A DNA stretch of 64,000 nucleotides from Falsiroseomonas ponticola (GTDB lineage: Bacteria > Pseudomonadota > Alphaproteobacteria > Acetobacterales > Acetobacteraceae). This document shows, piece by piece, positions 1 through 7,950 of the stretch; positions within the stretch are counted from its first letter, which is position 1, and every line of letters begins with the position of its first letter. Made by a program: the position numbers and the translations under genes. The stretch spans positions 124,001-188,000 of the forward strand of contig NZ_JAERQN010000009.1 of assembly GCF_016805305.1 (NCBI RefSeq), written 5' to 3'. The notes beneath the pieces were generated by a model. The model was not told the origin of the DNA. It did no database searches and was given only the letters and a program-made list of their open reading frames with translations.

Positions 1-582
1 GGACAACACCATCGCGACGTTGCGGCTGATGCGGCCTTCCAGCGTCACATCGGGCACACGGTTGTGGAAGCGGATGGTGCGGGCATCGACGATCTCGATG
101 CGCTCCAGCCCCGGGAAGGTGCGCCGTGCCACGGCGAGTGCTTCCGGCGGCGGCGTGCGGCCCTGGGTCTGGCCGGGGACGGAGCCGAACAGGTTGCGCG
201 CCTGCTCCACCGTCAGGTTCCAGCCCATGCGTTCGGCGCTGAAGGTGAAGGCCACATCCTCAGCCGTCATCGTCCGGCCGTCATGGAACAGCACGCCCTG
301 GCGAAGCGTGAGTTCCAGCGTGCGGTCATCGATCCGCCGCCAGGATTCCGCGAGCCCCGGCCGCAGCGAGAGGTCGCCCGTCCAGGACTGGTCGATCAGC
401 GTCTCCGCATAGGAATTCCAGGTGCGGGTGCCGACATTGGATTGCTCGCGCAGCGTCTCCAGCGTGTTGGTGTTGGCGATCTTCTGCACGGCGATGGTCA
501 TCACCGGGCGCTGGTCGGATTGCGCCAGCGCGGGGGCAGCCAGCAGGGTCGGGCTGGCGAGGAGGAAGCGGCGCGTCAGCAT
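1..582 (-). CDS. ABC transporter substrate-binding protein, family 5 (N-terminal part, cut by window edge)
   Basis: This is the periplasmic solute receptor of a dipeptide/opine-type ABC importer. Only the first 194 codons are in the window; the rest lies to the left. Residues 1-20 form an export signal (MLTRRFLLASP, hydrophobic run, then ALA). The mature part shows the family 5 start, with TIAVQK near residue 30 and the LTLRQGVLFHDG / TAEDVAFTF segment that typifies SBP_bac_5. The ATG is 4 nt after the stop of the upstream paralogue, so the two are co-transcribed. It is clearly a paralogue of that gene: both share DQRP, AVQKI, LREQSNVG and PGLA-WRRI. The ligand cannot be read from sequence. 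No permease or ATPase gene is visible; they may lie beyond the edge. Confidence 0.9.
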   Translation of the reverse strand, partial: MLTRRFLLASPTLLAAPALAQSDQRPVMTIAVQKIANTNTLETLREQSNVGTRTWNSYAETLIDQSWTGDLSLRPGLAESWRRIDDRTLELTLRQGVLFHDGRTMTAEDVAFTFSAERMGWNLTVEQARNLFGSVPGQTQGRTPPPEALAVARRTFPGLERIEIVDARTIRFHNRVPDVTLEGRISRNVAMVLS

Positions 583-586
583 GGCG

Positions 587-2206
587 TCAGGCCCCCCAAT
601 TTCCCTGGCGGAAATCCATGGCGAAGGCGGGGCTCGCCTTCCAGCGGATGTCGCGGCGCTTGGCGGTGAAGGTCGCGTTCTGGTGGATGACGGTGTAGGC
701 GGGGTCCTCCCGCTCCGCGATCTCCAGCATGCGGCGGAAGGCCGCGCGCCGGCGGGCGCGATCCGTGCCCGTCTCCAGCTCCACCGACAGGCGGTTCAGT
801 TCCTCGTTGGCGTATTCGCCGACCTGCTGCTGCTGGCCATTCGGCCCGTGCTGCGCGACGAGGGAGGAGACGGGGTCGTTGAAGGGCGCGCTGTTGGACC
901 AGTCCCGCACCGCGCGCGTCGGCGTGCGTTCCAGGATCTGCGACCAGTTCTCCTTCATCTCGATCTGGACGTTCAGCCCGACGCTGCGCCACATCTCCAC
1001 CAGCACCTGCGCGGTGGCGTTCTGGTTGGTGTAGTAGTTGTTCAGCAGGCGATAGGGGATCGGCTCGCCACGGTAGTTGGCCTCCCGCAGCAGGCGCCGC
1101 GCCTCCGCGGGGTCATACGCCGGCACGTCCCAGTCGGCATGGAACATCTGGTCGTAATAGGGCCATTGCAGCCCCTTCGGCACCACGGTGCGCCCGGCCC
1201 AGAGGCTGTCCACGATCGCCTTGCGATCCATCGAATGCGTGATCGCACGCCGCACGCGCGCATCGCGCAGCGCCGGGAAATTCTTGTCGAAGCAGATCAG
1301 GCGGTGGTTGAGGATCGTGCCGCCCTGCACCTCGAAGGCGCGGTTGCGCTCGATGCCCGGGATCTGGTCCGGCGGGATGTCGCAGGCGAAGTGGTAGTCG
1401 CCGGCCAGCAGGCCGTTGATGCGCGACGAGACTTCCGGCACCTCCACGAAGCGGATCTGCCGCAGCGGAGGGCGGCCGCCCCAGTATTCGTCATGCGCCA
1501 CCAGCAGCAGCGACCGGTCGGCCTGGAAATCGGCGACGCGATAGGGACCGGTGGTGACGGGCTTGCGCGCCCATTCCAGCCAGGAGGGTGCCGCTTCGAA
1601 GGCGCGGCGGCTGACGATCTCGCTGCCATAGCGGGACAGGCGGCCTTCCAGCGTCACGTCCGGCGTCGCGTTGTGGAAGCGCACCGTCATCCGGTCCACC
1701 GCCTCCACCCGTTCCAGCGCCGGCCAGGCGCGGCGCGCCACGGCGGGCACTTCCGGCGGCAGCTCCTTGCCCGGGCGCGGGGCGGGCATCGTCTCCCCGA
1801 TCGGGATGGTGCGGCCCTGCGCGGTGGCCAGCGTCTCCCCGAACATGCGCTCGCGGGAGAAGGAGAAGACGACGTCGTCGGCCGTCAGCTCATCGCCATT
1901 GTGGAAGCGCACGCCGGGGCGGAGCTTGAGTTCGATCACGCTGTCGGAGATGCGGCGCCATTCCGTGGCGAGACCGGGCACGGGCCCGAGCCCGCCCAGC
2001 CAGTCGCGCCCGATCAGCCCTTCCCAGATCGAGGAGAAGAAGATCCGCTCCCCGACATTCGACTGTTCGCGCAGCACTTCCAGCGTGTTGGAGTTGCTGA
2101 TCTTCTGCACGGCGATGGTGATGGCGGGGCGCTGGTCCGCCTGCGCGATGGCGAAGCGCGGCAGGAGAAGCGCGGGGGAGGCAAGCAGCAGGCGGCGCGG
2201 GAACAT
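587..2206 (-). CDS. ABC transporter substrate-binding protein, family 5 (peptide/opine type)
   Basis: A 539-residue periplasmic solute-binding protein for a dipeptide-type ABC importer. It has an N-terminal signal (MFPRRLLLASPALLL), then the full family 5 fold, including LKLRPGVRFHNG and TADDVVFSFSRERM. The length is normal for SBP_bac_5. A second ATG lies 6 nt upstream, but the Shine-Dalgarno GGAG at 2215-2218 is only 2 nt from it and 8 nt from the ATG used here. This shorter start also aligns with the paralogue's MLTRRFLLASP. The gene follows the hydrolase gene at 2219 with its SD overlapping that stop codon, and precedes a second SBP by 4 nt. That implies one operon joining uptake to hydrolysis. 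The substrate is unknown; a phosphonate or phosphodiester is an inference from the neighbour. Confidence 0.93.
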   Translation of the reverse strand: MFPRRLLLASPALLLPRFAIAQADQRPAITIAVQKISNSNTLEVLREQSNVGERIFFSSIWEGLIGRDWLGGLGPVPGLATEWRRISDSVIELKLRPGVRFHNGDELTADDVVFSFSRERMFGETLATAQGRTIPIGETMPAPRPGKELPPEVPAVARRAWPALERVEAVDRMTVRFHNATPDVTLEGRLSRYGSEIVSRRAFEAAPSWLEWARKPVTTGPYRVADFQADRSLLLVAHDEYWGGRPPLRQIRFVEVPEVSSRINGLLAGDYHFACDIPPDQIPGIERNRAFEVQGGTILNHRLICFDKNFPALRDARVRRAITHSMDRKAIVDSLWAGRTVVPKGLQWPYYDQMFHADWDVPAYDPAEARRLLREANYRGEPIPYRLLNNYYTNQNATAQVLVEMWRSVGLNVQIEMKENWSQILERTPTRAVRDWSNSAPFNDPVSSLVAQHGPNGQQQQVGEYANEELNRLSVELETGTDRARRRAAFRRMLEIAEREDPAYTVIHQNATFTAKRRDIRWKASPAFAMDFRQGNWGA

Positions 2207-2218
2207 CGGCATCGCTCC

Positions 2219-3787
2219 TTATTCGGCGGCTTCGCGGGTGATGGCGGCGGCGGGGGCGGGCTTCCGCTCCTCCAGCCCTTGCGGCGTGGCGCGGAAATGG
2301 GTCAGGGTGCGCTCGGCATGGCGCAGGCGCAGCGACAGCGCCTTCTGCGCGTAGTCGCGCACCAGGGCGGCGTAGTCGGGCTTCTCCGCGAGATTCTCGA
2401 ACTGGTGCGGATCGCGCGCCAGGTCGAAGAACAGCGGCGGCAGCGCGGCGAAATGGACGTATTTGTAGCGATCATCCTGCACGACGCAGAGGCTGCTCTC
2501 ATCCATCGAGAGGCCGAGCTCGCCCTCCGGCTTCGAGTAATGGACGTCACGGAAATCGTATTCGTAGTGCAGCACGTCCCGCCAATCCGCGGGCCTGTCG
2601 CCCGCGATGACGGGCAGCAGCGAACGGCCATCGACGCTGCGCGGCGCCTCGCCCCCCAGCCATTCGAGGATGGTCGGCATCACGTCCACGCTTTCCGTGT
2701 AGCTGGCGTCGATCTCGCCGGCGCGATGCGTGCCGCCCGCGCCCTTCACCACCAGCGGGATGCGGAAGCTCTCGTCGAAATAGCCGACCTTGCCGAGCAG
2801 CCAATGGTCGCCGAGCTGCTCGCCATGGTCGGAGGTGAAGATGATGGTGGTGTCGTCCCACTGCCCCGTCTGTTCGAGGTAGTCGAAGACCCGGCCGAGG
2901 CAGTCATCGATCTCCGTCATCAGCCCGGCATAGGTCGCGCGCATCTGCCGGATCGCGGCCTCATCGAGGCCCGTCGCGACGCCGCCGGCGCCATGGAAGA
3001 AGCTGCCCTGGCGGATGCCGCGGAGGTAGTGGCGCAGCATCGGATGCTGCGCGGCCTCCTCCTCCCACATCCCGCGCCGGACCGGCGCCGGCATGTCGGC
3101 GGGATCGTACATCGTGTTGTAGGGCGCGGGCGCGATGAAGGGCGGATGCGGGCGGTAGTAGCCGAGATGGAGGAACCAGGGCTTGTCGCCCTTGCCCTTG
3201 AGGTAGGTGAGCGCCTTTTCCGTGAAGAAGGTGCTGTCCGACAGCTCCGCCGGGATGCGGCAGGGGCGGTTGGTGGCGCCGGGCACGGCATCCTCGCCCT
3301 CCGGCAGCCAGATATCCTCCCGCTTCGGCGGCAGCGTGTAGCCCTGGTGGGCCAGCCAGCCGAAATACCCATCCATGTTCGGCTCGAAGGCGCCGACGCT
3401 GCGGAAGCCGTCCATCAGGTCGCCGAGCGTGGTGAAGCGCGGATCCTTGGGGCCGGATGTGCGCGGATCGGGCGTGGTGGTGGTGTAGCCGATCAGCGCG
3501 GGATCATAGCCCAGCAGCCGCAGCTGCTTGCCAAGGTTGGTGTGGCGCGCATCCAGCGGCACCGTGTTCTGCACGGCCCGGTGGTTCATCAGGTAGAGGC
3601 CCGTCAGCAGGCTGGCCCGCGCCGGCCCGCAGGGCACGGCGGTGGTGACATGGTTGCGGAAGGTCACGCCCTCGCGGCACAGCCGGTCCAGGTTCGGCGT
3701 GCGCAGGAACCCGGCGCCGAGATGCGGCACGAAATCCGCGCGCCACTGGTCCACGACGATGAGAAGCACGTTGCGCCGCTGCCGCAT
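2219..3787 (-). CDS. phosphonate monoester hydrolase / phosphodiesterase (sulfatase fold)
   Basis: A 522-residue alkaline-phosphatase-superfamily hydrolase. The sequence closely follows what I remember of the Rhizobium phosphonate monoester hydrolase: NVLLIVVDQWRADF at the start, the block TPNLDRLCREGVTFRNHVTT, LMNHRAVQNTVPLD, and GYYRPHPPF. The nucleophile motif is C53-G-P-A-R57, the CxPxR signature in which Cys is oxidised to formylglycine. Metal ligands include D13 and D320-H321 in TSDHGEQLGDH. Such enzymes cleave phosphonate monoesters and phosphodiesters and are promiscuous toward sulfate esters, so simple sulfatase activity is an alternative. No signal peptide is seen, so it is probably cytosolic. 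It is the first gene of the operon with the two solute-binding proteins. Activity requires a formylglycine-generating enzyme, which is not in this window. Confidence 0.88.
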   Translation of the reverse strand: MRQRRNVLLIVVDQWRADFVPHLGAGFLRTPNLDRLCREGVTFRNHVTTAVPCGPARASLLTGLYLMNHRAVQNTVPLDARHTNLGKQLRLLGYDPALIGYTTTTPDPRTSGPKDPRFTTLGDLMDGFRSVGAFEPNMDGYFGWLAHQGYTLPPKREDIWLPEGEDAVPGATNRPCRIPAELSDSTFFTEKALTYLKGKGDKPWFLHLGYYRPHPPFIAPAPYNTMYDPADMPAPVRRGMWEEEAAQHPMLRHYLRGIRQGSFFHGAGGVATGLDEAAIRQMRATYAGLMTEIDDCLGRVFDYLEQTGQWDDTTIIFTSDHGEQLGDHWLLGKVGYFDESFRIPLVVKGAGGTHRAGEIDASYTESVDVMPTILEWLGGEAPRSVDGRSLLPVIAGDRPADWRDVLHYEYDFRDVHYSKPEGELGLSMDESSLCVVQDDRYKYVHFAALPPLFFDLARDPHQFENLAEKPDYAALVRDYAQKALSLRLRHAERTLTHFRATPQGLEERKPAPAAAITREAAE

Positions 3788-4015
3788 GGGGAACCGTCCT
3801 GTCCTGACGGCATCGGCATAGGCGCCGCGGGCGACCGTCGCGTGACAGATCGGCTGCGGCTGCGTGAAACCCGCCCGCGGGGCGGCGCCCGATCCACCGG
3901 GGCAAGGGTGCCATCAAGGCCGGGGCGCGCCCCCACGCGGCGGGACAGGGCGCGGCGGGCCAGTGGGGAAGGGGGGCGGGCCGGCTGCCGCCGCGCGATC
4001 GCCCCGCCGGTCCGG

Positions 4016-4162
4016 TCAGCCCTGTTCGGGCTCGCCCTCCGCGGCCTTGGCCTTCTGCTCGGCTTCCTTGGCGGCCTGCTTCTTCGCCAGCTTCTCCTGC
4101 GCCTTGGCTTCCTTGGCCTTCTCGCGCTGGGACCTCTCGAAATCGTAGTTCGGCTTGCGCAT
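4016..4162 (-). CDS. small highly charged protein, unknown function
   Basis: A 48-codon gene starting MRKPNYDFERSQREKAKEAK and ending EGEPEQG. It is almost entirely Lys, Glu, Ala and Gln after the first ten residues and should form one long charged helix. Proteins beginning MRKPNY-FER with such a tail recur in alphaproteobacteria as conserved hypotheticals; this is from memory. The gene stands alone between creC and the phosphonate hydrolase, in the same direction. A GGAC-rich stretch precedes the ATG. Function is unknown; nucleic-acid association would be a guess from charge alone. Confidence 0.6.
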   Translation of the reverse strand: MRKPNYDFERSQREKAKEAKAQEKLAKKQAAKEAEQKAKAAEGEPEQG

Positions 4163-4261
4163 GGGCGGTCCTCCGGCTGGTGTGTCCGATCCTCTATGGG
4201 GTGCCGGCAGCGAAATGTCGCCTCAATTCCGGGCATGGCAGCCAATCCCTGGGGCAGCGGG

Positions 4262-5785
4262 TCAGGCGCCCGGCACCTCCAGCCGGAAGCGCGCCCCGCG
4301 CGCGGCGGGCACCAGCTCGATCCGCCCGCCCACCGCCGCCAGATGGCTGCGCGCGATGGCCAGGCCGAGTCCCGTGCCCCCGCTATCCCGCGCCGTGGTG
4401 AAGAAGCGCCCGAAGATCCGCCCCGCATTGGCCGGGGAGACGCCGCGCCCATCGTCGCTCACCTCGATCACCGCCATCCCGCCCTCCGCCCGCCAGGCGA
4501 TGCGCCCGGTCGCGCCCGGCCCGGCATGGCGGGCGATGTTGTCGGCCAGGTTGCGGATCACCGTCGCCAGCCGTTCCGCGCCGATCGCCGCCCGCAGCGC
4601 CCCGCCTTCCAGCGCCACCGGCACCGGCATCGGCAGGGCCTGGATCACGGCGGCCACGTCGCAGGCCTCCTCGCCCCGCAGCAGCGGCGCCTCCGCCCGC
4701 GCCAGGTCGAGCAGCCCGCGCACCAGCCGGTCCAGCCGCGCCACATCCGATGCCGCCTGGCCCAGGAAGGTGGCGCGCTCCGCCTCCGTCATCGTCGCGG
4801 CGTGGTCGGCCAGCAATTCCAGCGCGCCGCGGATGGCGGCCAGCGGCGTCTTGAACTCATGGCTCATCTCGGCGGCGAAGGCGCCGATGTAGTCCGCGCG
4901 GTATTCCAGCGTGGCGGCCATGGCCTGGATGGCGGCCCACATCTCATCCGCCTCCCGCACCGCGCTGCGGCGGGTGCGGGGCAGCAGCGTGGCGCGCGCG
5001 CCGGCGGCGACCGCGCGGGCCTGGGCGGCCACGGCCTCGATCGGGCGGCTGACGGTATAGGCGATGACCAGCGCCAGCCCGCCGGCGGCCAGCAGCAGCG
5101 CCGCCGCCAGCCCCGCCATCTCCCACCGCTTGCCATACAGCGCCTGGTCGATGCTGGCGGGCGTGCGGGACAGCACCACCACGCCCGTCACCACCCCGCC
5201 CTCCGCCACCGGATGCGCCACGAAGACCCGGAAGGGCGCCGCCCGGCTGATGGAGGCCGATCCCACCCCCGGCTGCGGCGGCCGGTCCCGCAGCACGGCG
5301 GAAGGCTGCCCCGCCAGCGCCGCCGCCACCTCCGCCCGCCCGGCGAGGGAGAGCCCCATCTCCCCGCCGGAGGAGGCGACGACGATCCCCGCCCCATCCG
5401 TCACCCGCATCCCCGCCAGCGTGATGCGCTGCGCCGCCGCCAGCACCGGCATCAGCGAAGCCCCGGCCGCGATGGCGCGCGGATCGGCAGGGCGGTCCGG
5501 CGCCAGCGCATCCGGGGCCGGCGGCAGCACCGGATCCTTCGCCAGGTCCAGCACCGCCGCCCGGGGTTCCCAGCCCGGCCCCGGCGCGGGCGGCGCGCCG
5601 CCATGCCAGGCCGCCTGGTAGGCCGCGCCGATCACCGCGGCCTGCGCCACCAGCTCCGTCTCCGTCTGGCGGACCAGCGCGCTTTCATACAGCCGCAGCA
5701 GCCACAGCCCGCCCAGCGGCAGCGCCAGCAGCAGCAGGTTCGCCGCCAGCAGCACCGTGCGCAGCCGGGGCTTGCGCAGCCTCAT
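4262..5785 (-). CDS. creC: membrane sensor histidine kinase, CreC type
   Basis: A 507-residue sensor kinase partnered with the response regulator just upstream. A transmembrane helix near residues 12-30 and another near 215-235 flank a periplasmic domain of about 180 residues. A HAMP-like linker follows, then the HisKA box SHEFKTPLAAIRG with H309 as phospho-acceptor. The HATPase domain has the N box (NLADNIARH), DDGRG and GTGLGLAI. It overlaps creB by 4 nt (ATGA), so the two are translated together. The CreC name rests on the neighbouring creD gene, because CreBC of E. coli controls creD. The sensed signal is unknown; CreC and BlrB proteins respond to carbon source or cell-wall state in other bacteria. 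Confidence 0.85.
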   Translation of the reverse strand: MRLRKPRLRTVLLAANLLLLALPLGGLWLLRLYESALVRQTETELVAQAAVIGAAYQAAWHGGAPPAPGPGWEPRAAVLDLAKDPVLPPAPDALAPDRPADPRAIAAGASLMPVLAAAQRITLAGMRVTDGAGIVVASSGGEMGLSLAGRAEVAAALAGQPSAVLRDRPPQPGVGSASISRAAPFRVFVAHPVAEGGVVTGVVVLSRTPASIDQALYGKRWEMAGLAAALLLAAGGLALVIAYTVSRPIEAVAAQARAVAAGARATLLPRTRRSAVREADEMWAAIQAMAATLEYRADYIGAFAAEMSHEFKTPLAAIRGALELLADHAATMTEAERATFLGQAASDVARLDRLVRGLLDLARAEAPLLRGEEACDVAAVIQALPMPVPVALEGGALRAAIGAERLATVIRNLADNIARHAGPGATGRIAWRAEGGMAVIEVSDDGRGVSPANAGRIFGRFFTTARDSGGTGLGLAIARSHLAAVGGRIELVPAARGARFRLEVPGA

Positions 5786-6486
5786 CCGCCGCCGAACCGG
5801 TAGCCGAGCCCATGCACCGTCCCGATCGGCTCCGCCCCCAGCGCGGCGAATTTCGCGCGGATGTGGCGGATATGGCTGTCGATGGTGCGATCGCTGACCA
5901 CGCGCCGGTCGGGATAGGCCACATCCATCAGCGCATCGCGGGTGAAGACGCGCCCGGGATGCGCCGCCAGGCAGCGCAGCAGCGCGAATTCCGTCACCGT
6001 CAGCGTGATCTCGGCCTCCCCCCAGAAGGCCTGGTGGCTGTCCGGCAGCAGGCGCAGCGCGCCCCGCGCCACCACGGGCGCCACCACGGGCGCCACCACG
6101 GGCGCCGGCGCGGCCGGCGCGGGCGCCGCCCGCCGCCGCAGCACCGCGCGCACCCGCGCCACCACCTCCCGCGGGCTGAAGGGCTTCGTGACGTAGTCGT
6201 CGCCCCCAAGCTCCAGGCCCAGGATCCGGTCCACCTCCTCGTCGCGGGAGGACAGGAAGATCACCGGCAGGTCGGAGGCGCGGCGCAGCCGGCGGCAGAC
6301 CTCCGTCCCATCCATCTCCGGCATGGTCACGTCCAGCACCAGGATGTCCGGCGCCTCGCGCTCCACCGCCGCCAGCGCCGCCGCGCCATCCCCGGCCTCC
6401 GCCACCGCGAAGCCGTCCCGCTCCAGCGCGAAGCGCAGCACGCTGCGGATATGCGGGTCGTCATCCACGACCAGGACCTTCGGCAT
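5782..6486 (-). CDS. creB: OmpR-family response regulator, CreB type
   Basis: A 234-residue regulator. The receiver domain (1-120) has acidic residues D8-D10, phospho-acceptor D52 in LVLDVTMPEMDG, and K in the VTKPFSP motif. The winged-helix DNA-binding domain follows (LTVTEFALLRCLA; the recognition region ends DSHIRHIRAKF). Between the domains lies an Ala-Pro-Val linker encoded by a perfect 12-nt tandem repeat. It is the first gene of a two-gene operon with creC and is divergent from creD. A TGCAC-N6-TGCAC direct repeat in the intergenic space resembles the TTCAC-N6-TTCAC site known for CreB/BlrA regulators. Membership of the OmpR family is certain; the CreB name is inferred from context. 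Confidence 0.88.
   Translation of the reverse strand: MPKVLVVDDDPHIRSVLRFALERDGFAVAEAGDGAAALAAVEREAPDILVLDVTMPEMDGTEVCRRLRRASDLPVIFLSSRDEEVDRILGLELGGDDYVTKPFSPREVVARVRAVLRRRAAPAPAAPAPVVAPVVAPVVARGALRLLPDSHQAFWGEAEITLTVTEFALLRCLAAHPGRVFTRDALMDVAYPDRRVVSDRTIDSHIRHIRAKFAALGAEPIGTVHGLGYRFGGG
6071..6106. repeat. three perfect 12-nt tandem repeats inside creB
   Basis: The unit ACCACGGGCGCC occurs three times in a row at 6071-6082, 6083-6094 and 6095-6106, and the next bases keep part of the pattern. On the coding strand it gives repeated Ala-Pro-Val-Val in the linker between receiver and DNA-binding domains. Because 12 is a multiple of 3, changes in copy number would alter linker length without a frameshift. 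Confidence 0.9.
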
Positions 6487-6513
6487 GCGCCCCCTGTCAG
6501 GCCGGCACGGCCC

Positions 6514-6529
6514 TGCACCGCATCTGCAC
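6514..6529. promoter_or_regulatory. candidate CreB-binding direct repeat
   Basis: TGCAC at 6514-6518 and TGCAC at 6525-6529 are separated by exactly 6 nt, in the 133-nt gap between creB and creD. The established cre/blr tag in enterobacteria and Aeromonas is TTCAC-N6-TTCAC. Here each half-site differs at one base in the same position. The site lies 27 nt upstream of the creB start and about 90 nt upstream of the creD start. Binding is inferred from spacing and context only. Confidence 0.45.
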
Positions 6530-6619
6530 CAAATCTCCGGCGTCCCTGCAAGCGCCCTCCGTCACCGCTGCACGGCCCGCCGCGATGCTCCGCGCCATCC
6601 CTGGAACGGAGGAGAACCC

Positions 6620-7903
6620 ATGGAACCCGAACGCAAGGAAGCCGCGCCCAGGCCCGGCCTGCTGGATGGCCCGACGCCGAAGCTCATCGGCGTCGGCCTG
6701 GTGCTGCTGGCGATGCTGGTGCCCCACCTCATGATCGGCGGCGTGATCGAGGAACGGGAGGCGCGGCACCGGGAGGTGCAGGCCCAGATCGGCGCGAGCT
6801 GGGGCGGCCCCCAGCTGCTGGCCGCCCCCATCCTCGCCATCCCCTGGACGGCCGGGGAGGTCCGGCGTGGTCGCATATACTTGCAGCCGGAACGCCTGGA
6901 TGCCGCCGTCGAACTCGCGCCCCAGACCCGCCGGCGCGGCCTCTACGAGGTGCCGGTCTTCACCGCGACGGCGCGGCTGGAAGGCCGCTTCAACCCGGCG
7001 GGCGTGGCGGTGCCGCAGGAACCCGGCGCGGTGCTGCACTGGGCGGAAGCCGTGGTGATCACCGGCAGCCAGGCCTTCCGCCTGGCCGGTGACGTGCCGT
7101 CGCTGCGGCTCGGGGAGGCGACGCTGCCCGGGGAGGAAGGCCTGCCGCGCTGGGATGACTGCATGCCCTCCCGCGGCGTGATCTGGCAGCCGCGGCTGGC
7201 GGCGGCGCCGGAAGGGCCGATCCCCTTCGCCGTCACGCTGCCGCTGCGCGGGTCCCAGCGCTTCGGCGTGCTGCCGGGGCCGCAGCGCCTCAACCTCACC
7301 ATGGCCGCCGCCTGGCCGACGCCGAGCTTCATCGGCGACGACCTGCCCGAACAGTCCAGCGTGGAGGAATGGGGCTTCACCGCCGCCTGGTCCCAGACGG
7401 GGGAGGGTGCCGCCGCCCGCCGCACCCTCTGCGGCCGCCATGCCCCGGCGGCGGGGGTGGAGCTGCTGGAAGCCGTGCCGACTTACCGCATGGTCAACCG
7501 CGCCTCGAAATACGCCATGCTGTTCCTGGCGCTGTCCTTCGTGACCTACACGCTGTTCGAGCTGCTGGCGGGGCTTCGCATCCACATCGTGCAATACGCG
7601 ATGCTCGGCTGCTCGGTGGTGATGTTTCCGCTGCTGCTGCTCGCCATCGGCGAACCGCTGGGCTTCGCGGCGGCCTATGCGGCATCGACGCTGCTGGTGA
7701 TGGCGCAGGCGAGCCTCTTCACCGCGGCCGTCACGGGGCGGCGCGCGCTGGCCGGGGCCTTCGCCGGCGTGCTCGCGGCGCAGTTCGGCTTCCTCTACGT
7801 CGTGCTCAGCCTGGAAGCCTATGCGCTGCTGGTCGGCACGCTGGCGCTGTTCACCGTGCTGTCGGTGGTCATGGCGCTGACGCGCCGCGTCCGCTGGGGA
7901 TAG
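6620..7903 (+). CDS. creD: inner membrane protein CreD
   Basis: A 427-residue member of the CreD family. It has an N-terminal transmembrane helix (LIGVGLVLLAMLVPHLMIGG), a large periplasmic part of roughly 270 residues, and a cluster of transmembrane helices from about residue 295 to the end. The ATG at 6620 follows a good Shine-Dalgarno (GGAGG at about 6609-6613). An earlier in-frame ATG at 6323 would overlap creB and is rejected. CreD is the main output of the CreBC system and is linked to envelope integrity and beta-lactam response in other proteobacteria; its biochemical role is not known. It is divergent from creBC, with a candidate CreB site between. Confidence 0.9.
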   Translation: MEPERKEAAPRPGLLDGPTPKLIGVGLVLLAMLVPHLMIGGVIEEREARHREVQAQIGASWGGPQLLAAPILAIPWTAGEVRRGRIYLQPERLDAAVELAPQTRRRGLYEVPVFTATARLEGRFNPAGVAVPQEPGAVLHWAEAVVITGSQAFRLAGDVPSLRLGEATLPGEEGLPRWDDCMPSRGVIWQPRLAAAPEGPIPFAVTLPLRGSQRFGVLPGPQRLNLTMAAAWPTPSFIGDDLPEQSSVEEWGFTAAWSQTGEGAAARRTLCGRHAPAAGVELLEAVPTYRMVNRASKYAMLFLALSFVTYTLFELLAGLRIHIVQYAMLGCSVVMFPLLLLAIGEPLGFAAAYAASTLLVMAQASLFTAAVTGRRALAGAFAGVLAAQFGFLYVVLSLEAYALLVGTLALFTVLSVVMALTRRVRWG

Positions 7904-7950
7904 CGCCAGACCCTGGCGAGGGGGTCGAGGGGGGGAGCGGCGCTCCCCCT
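7904..7950. terminator. two hairpins between convergent creD and kdsD
   Basis: CGCCAG-ACC-CTGGCG (7904-7918) starts right at the creD stop codon. GGGGGAGC-GGC-GCTCCCCC (7931-7949) follows at once, ending against the kdsD stop at 7951. Both stems are perfect. Neither has a long T run, but the position between convergent genes suggests bidirectional termination. Confidence 0.65.

Noticed and set aside
422..5803. Very long open frame on the plus strand (nearly 1800 codons)
   Set aside because: It runs antisense through the binding protein, hydrolase and creC genes. Its translation is Arg/His/Gln/Pro-rich with no family motif. Long antisense frames are normal in DNA with such high GC at third positions.
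6071..6106. CRISPR-like array suggested by the tandem repeats in creB
   Set aside because: Units are contiguous with no spacers, only 12 nt long, and lie inside a coding region.
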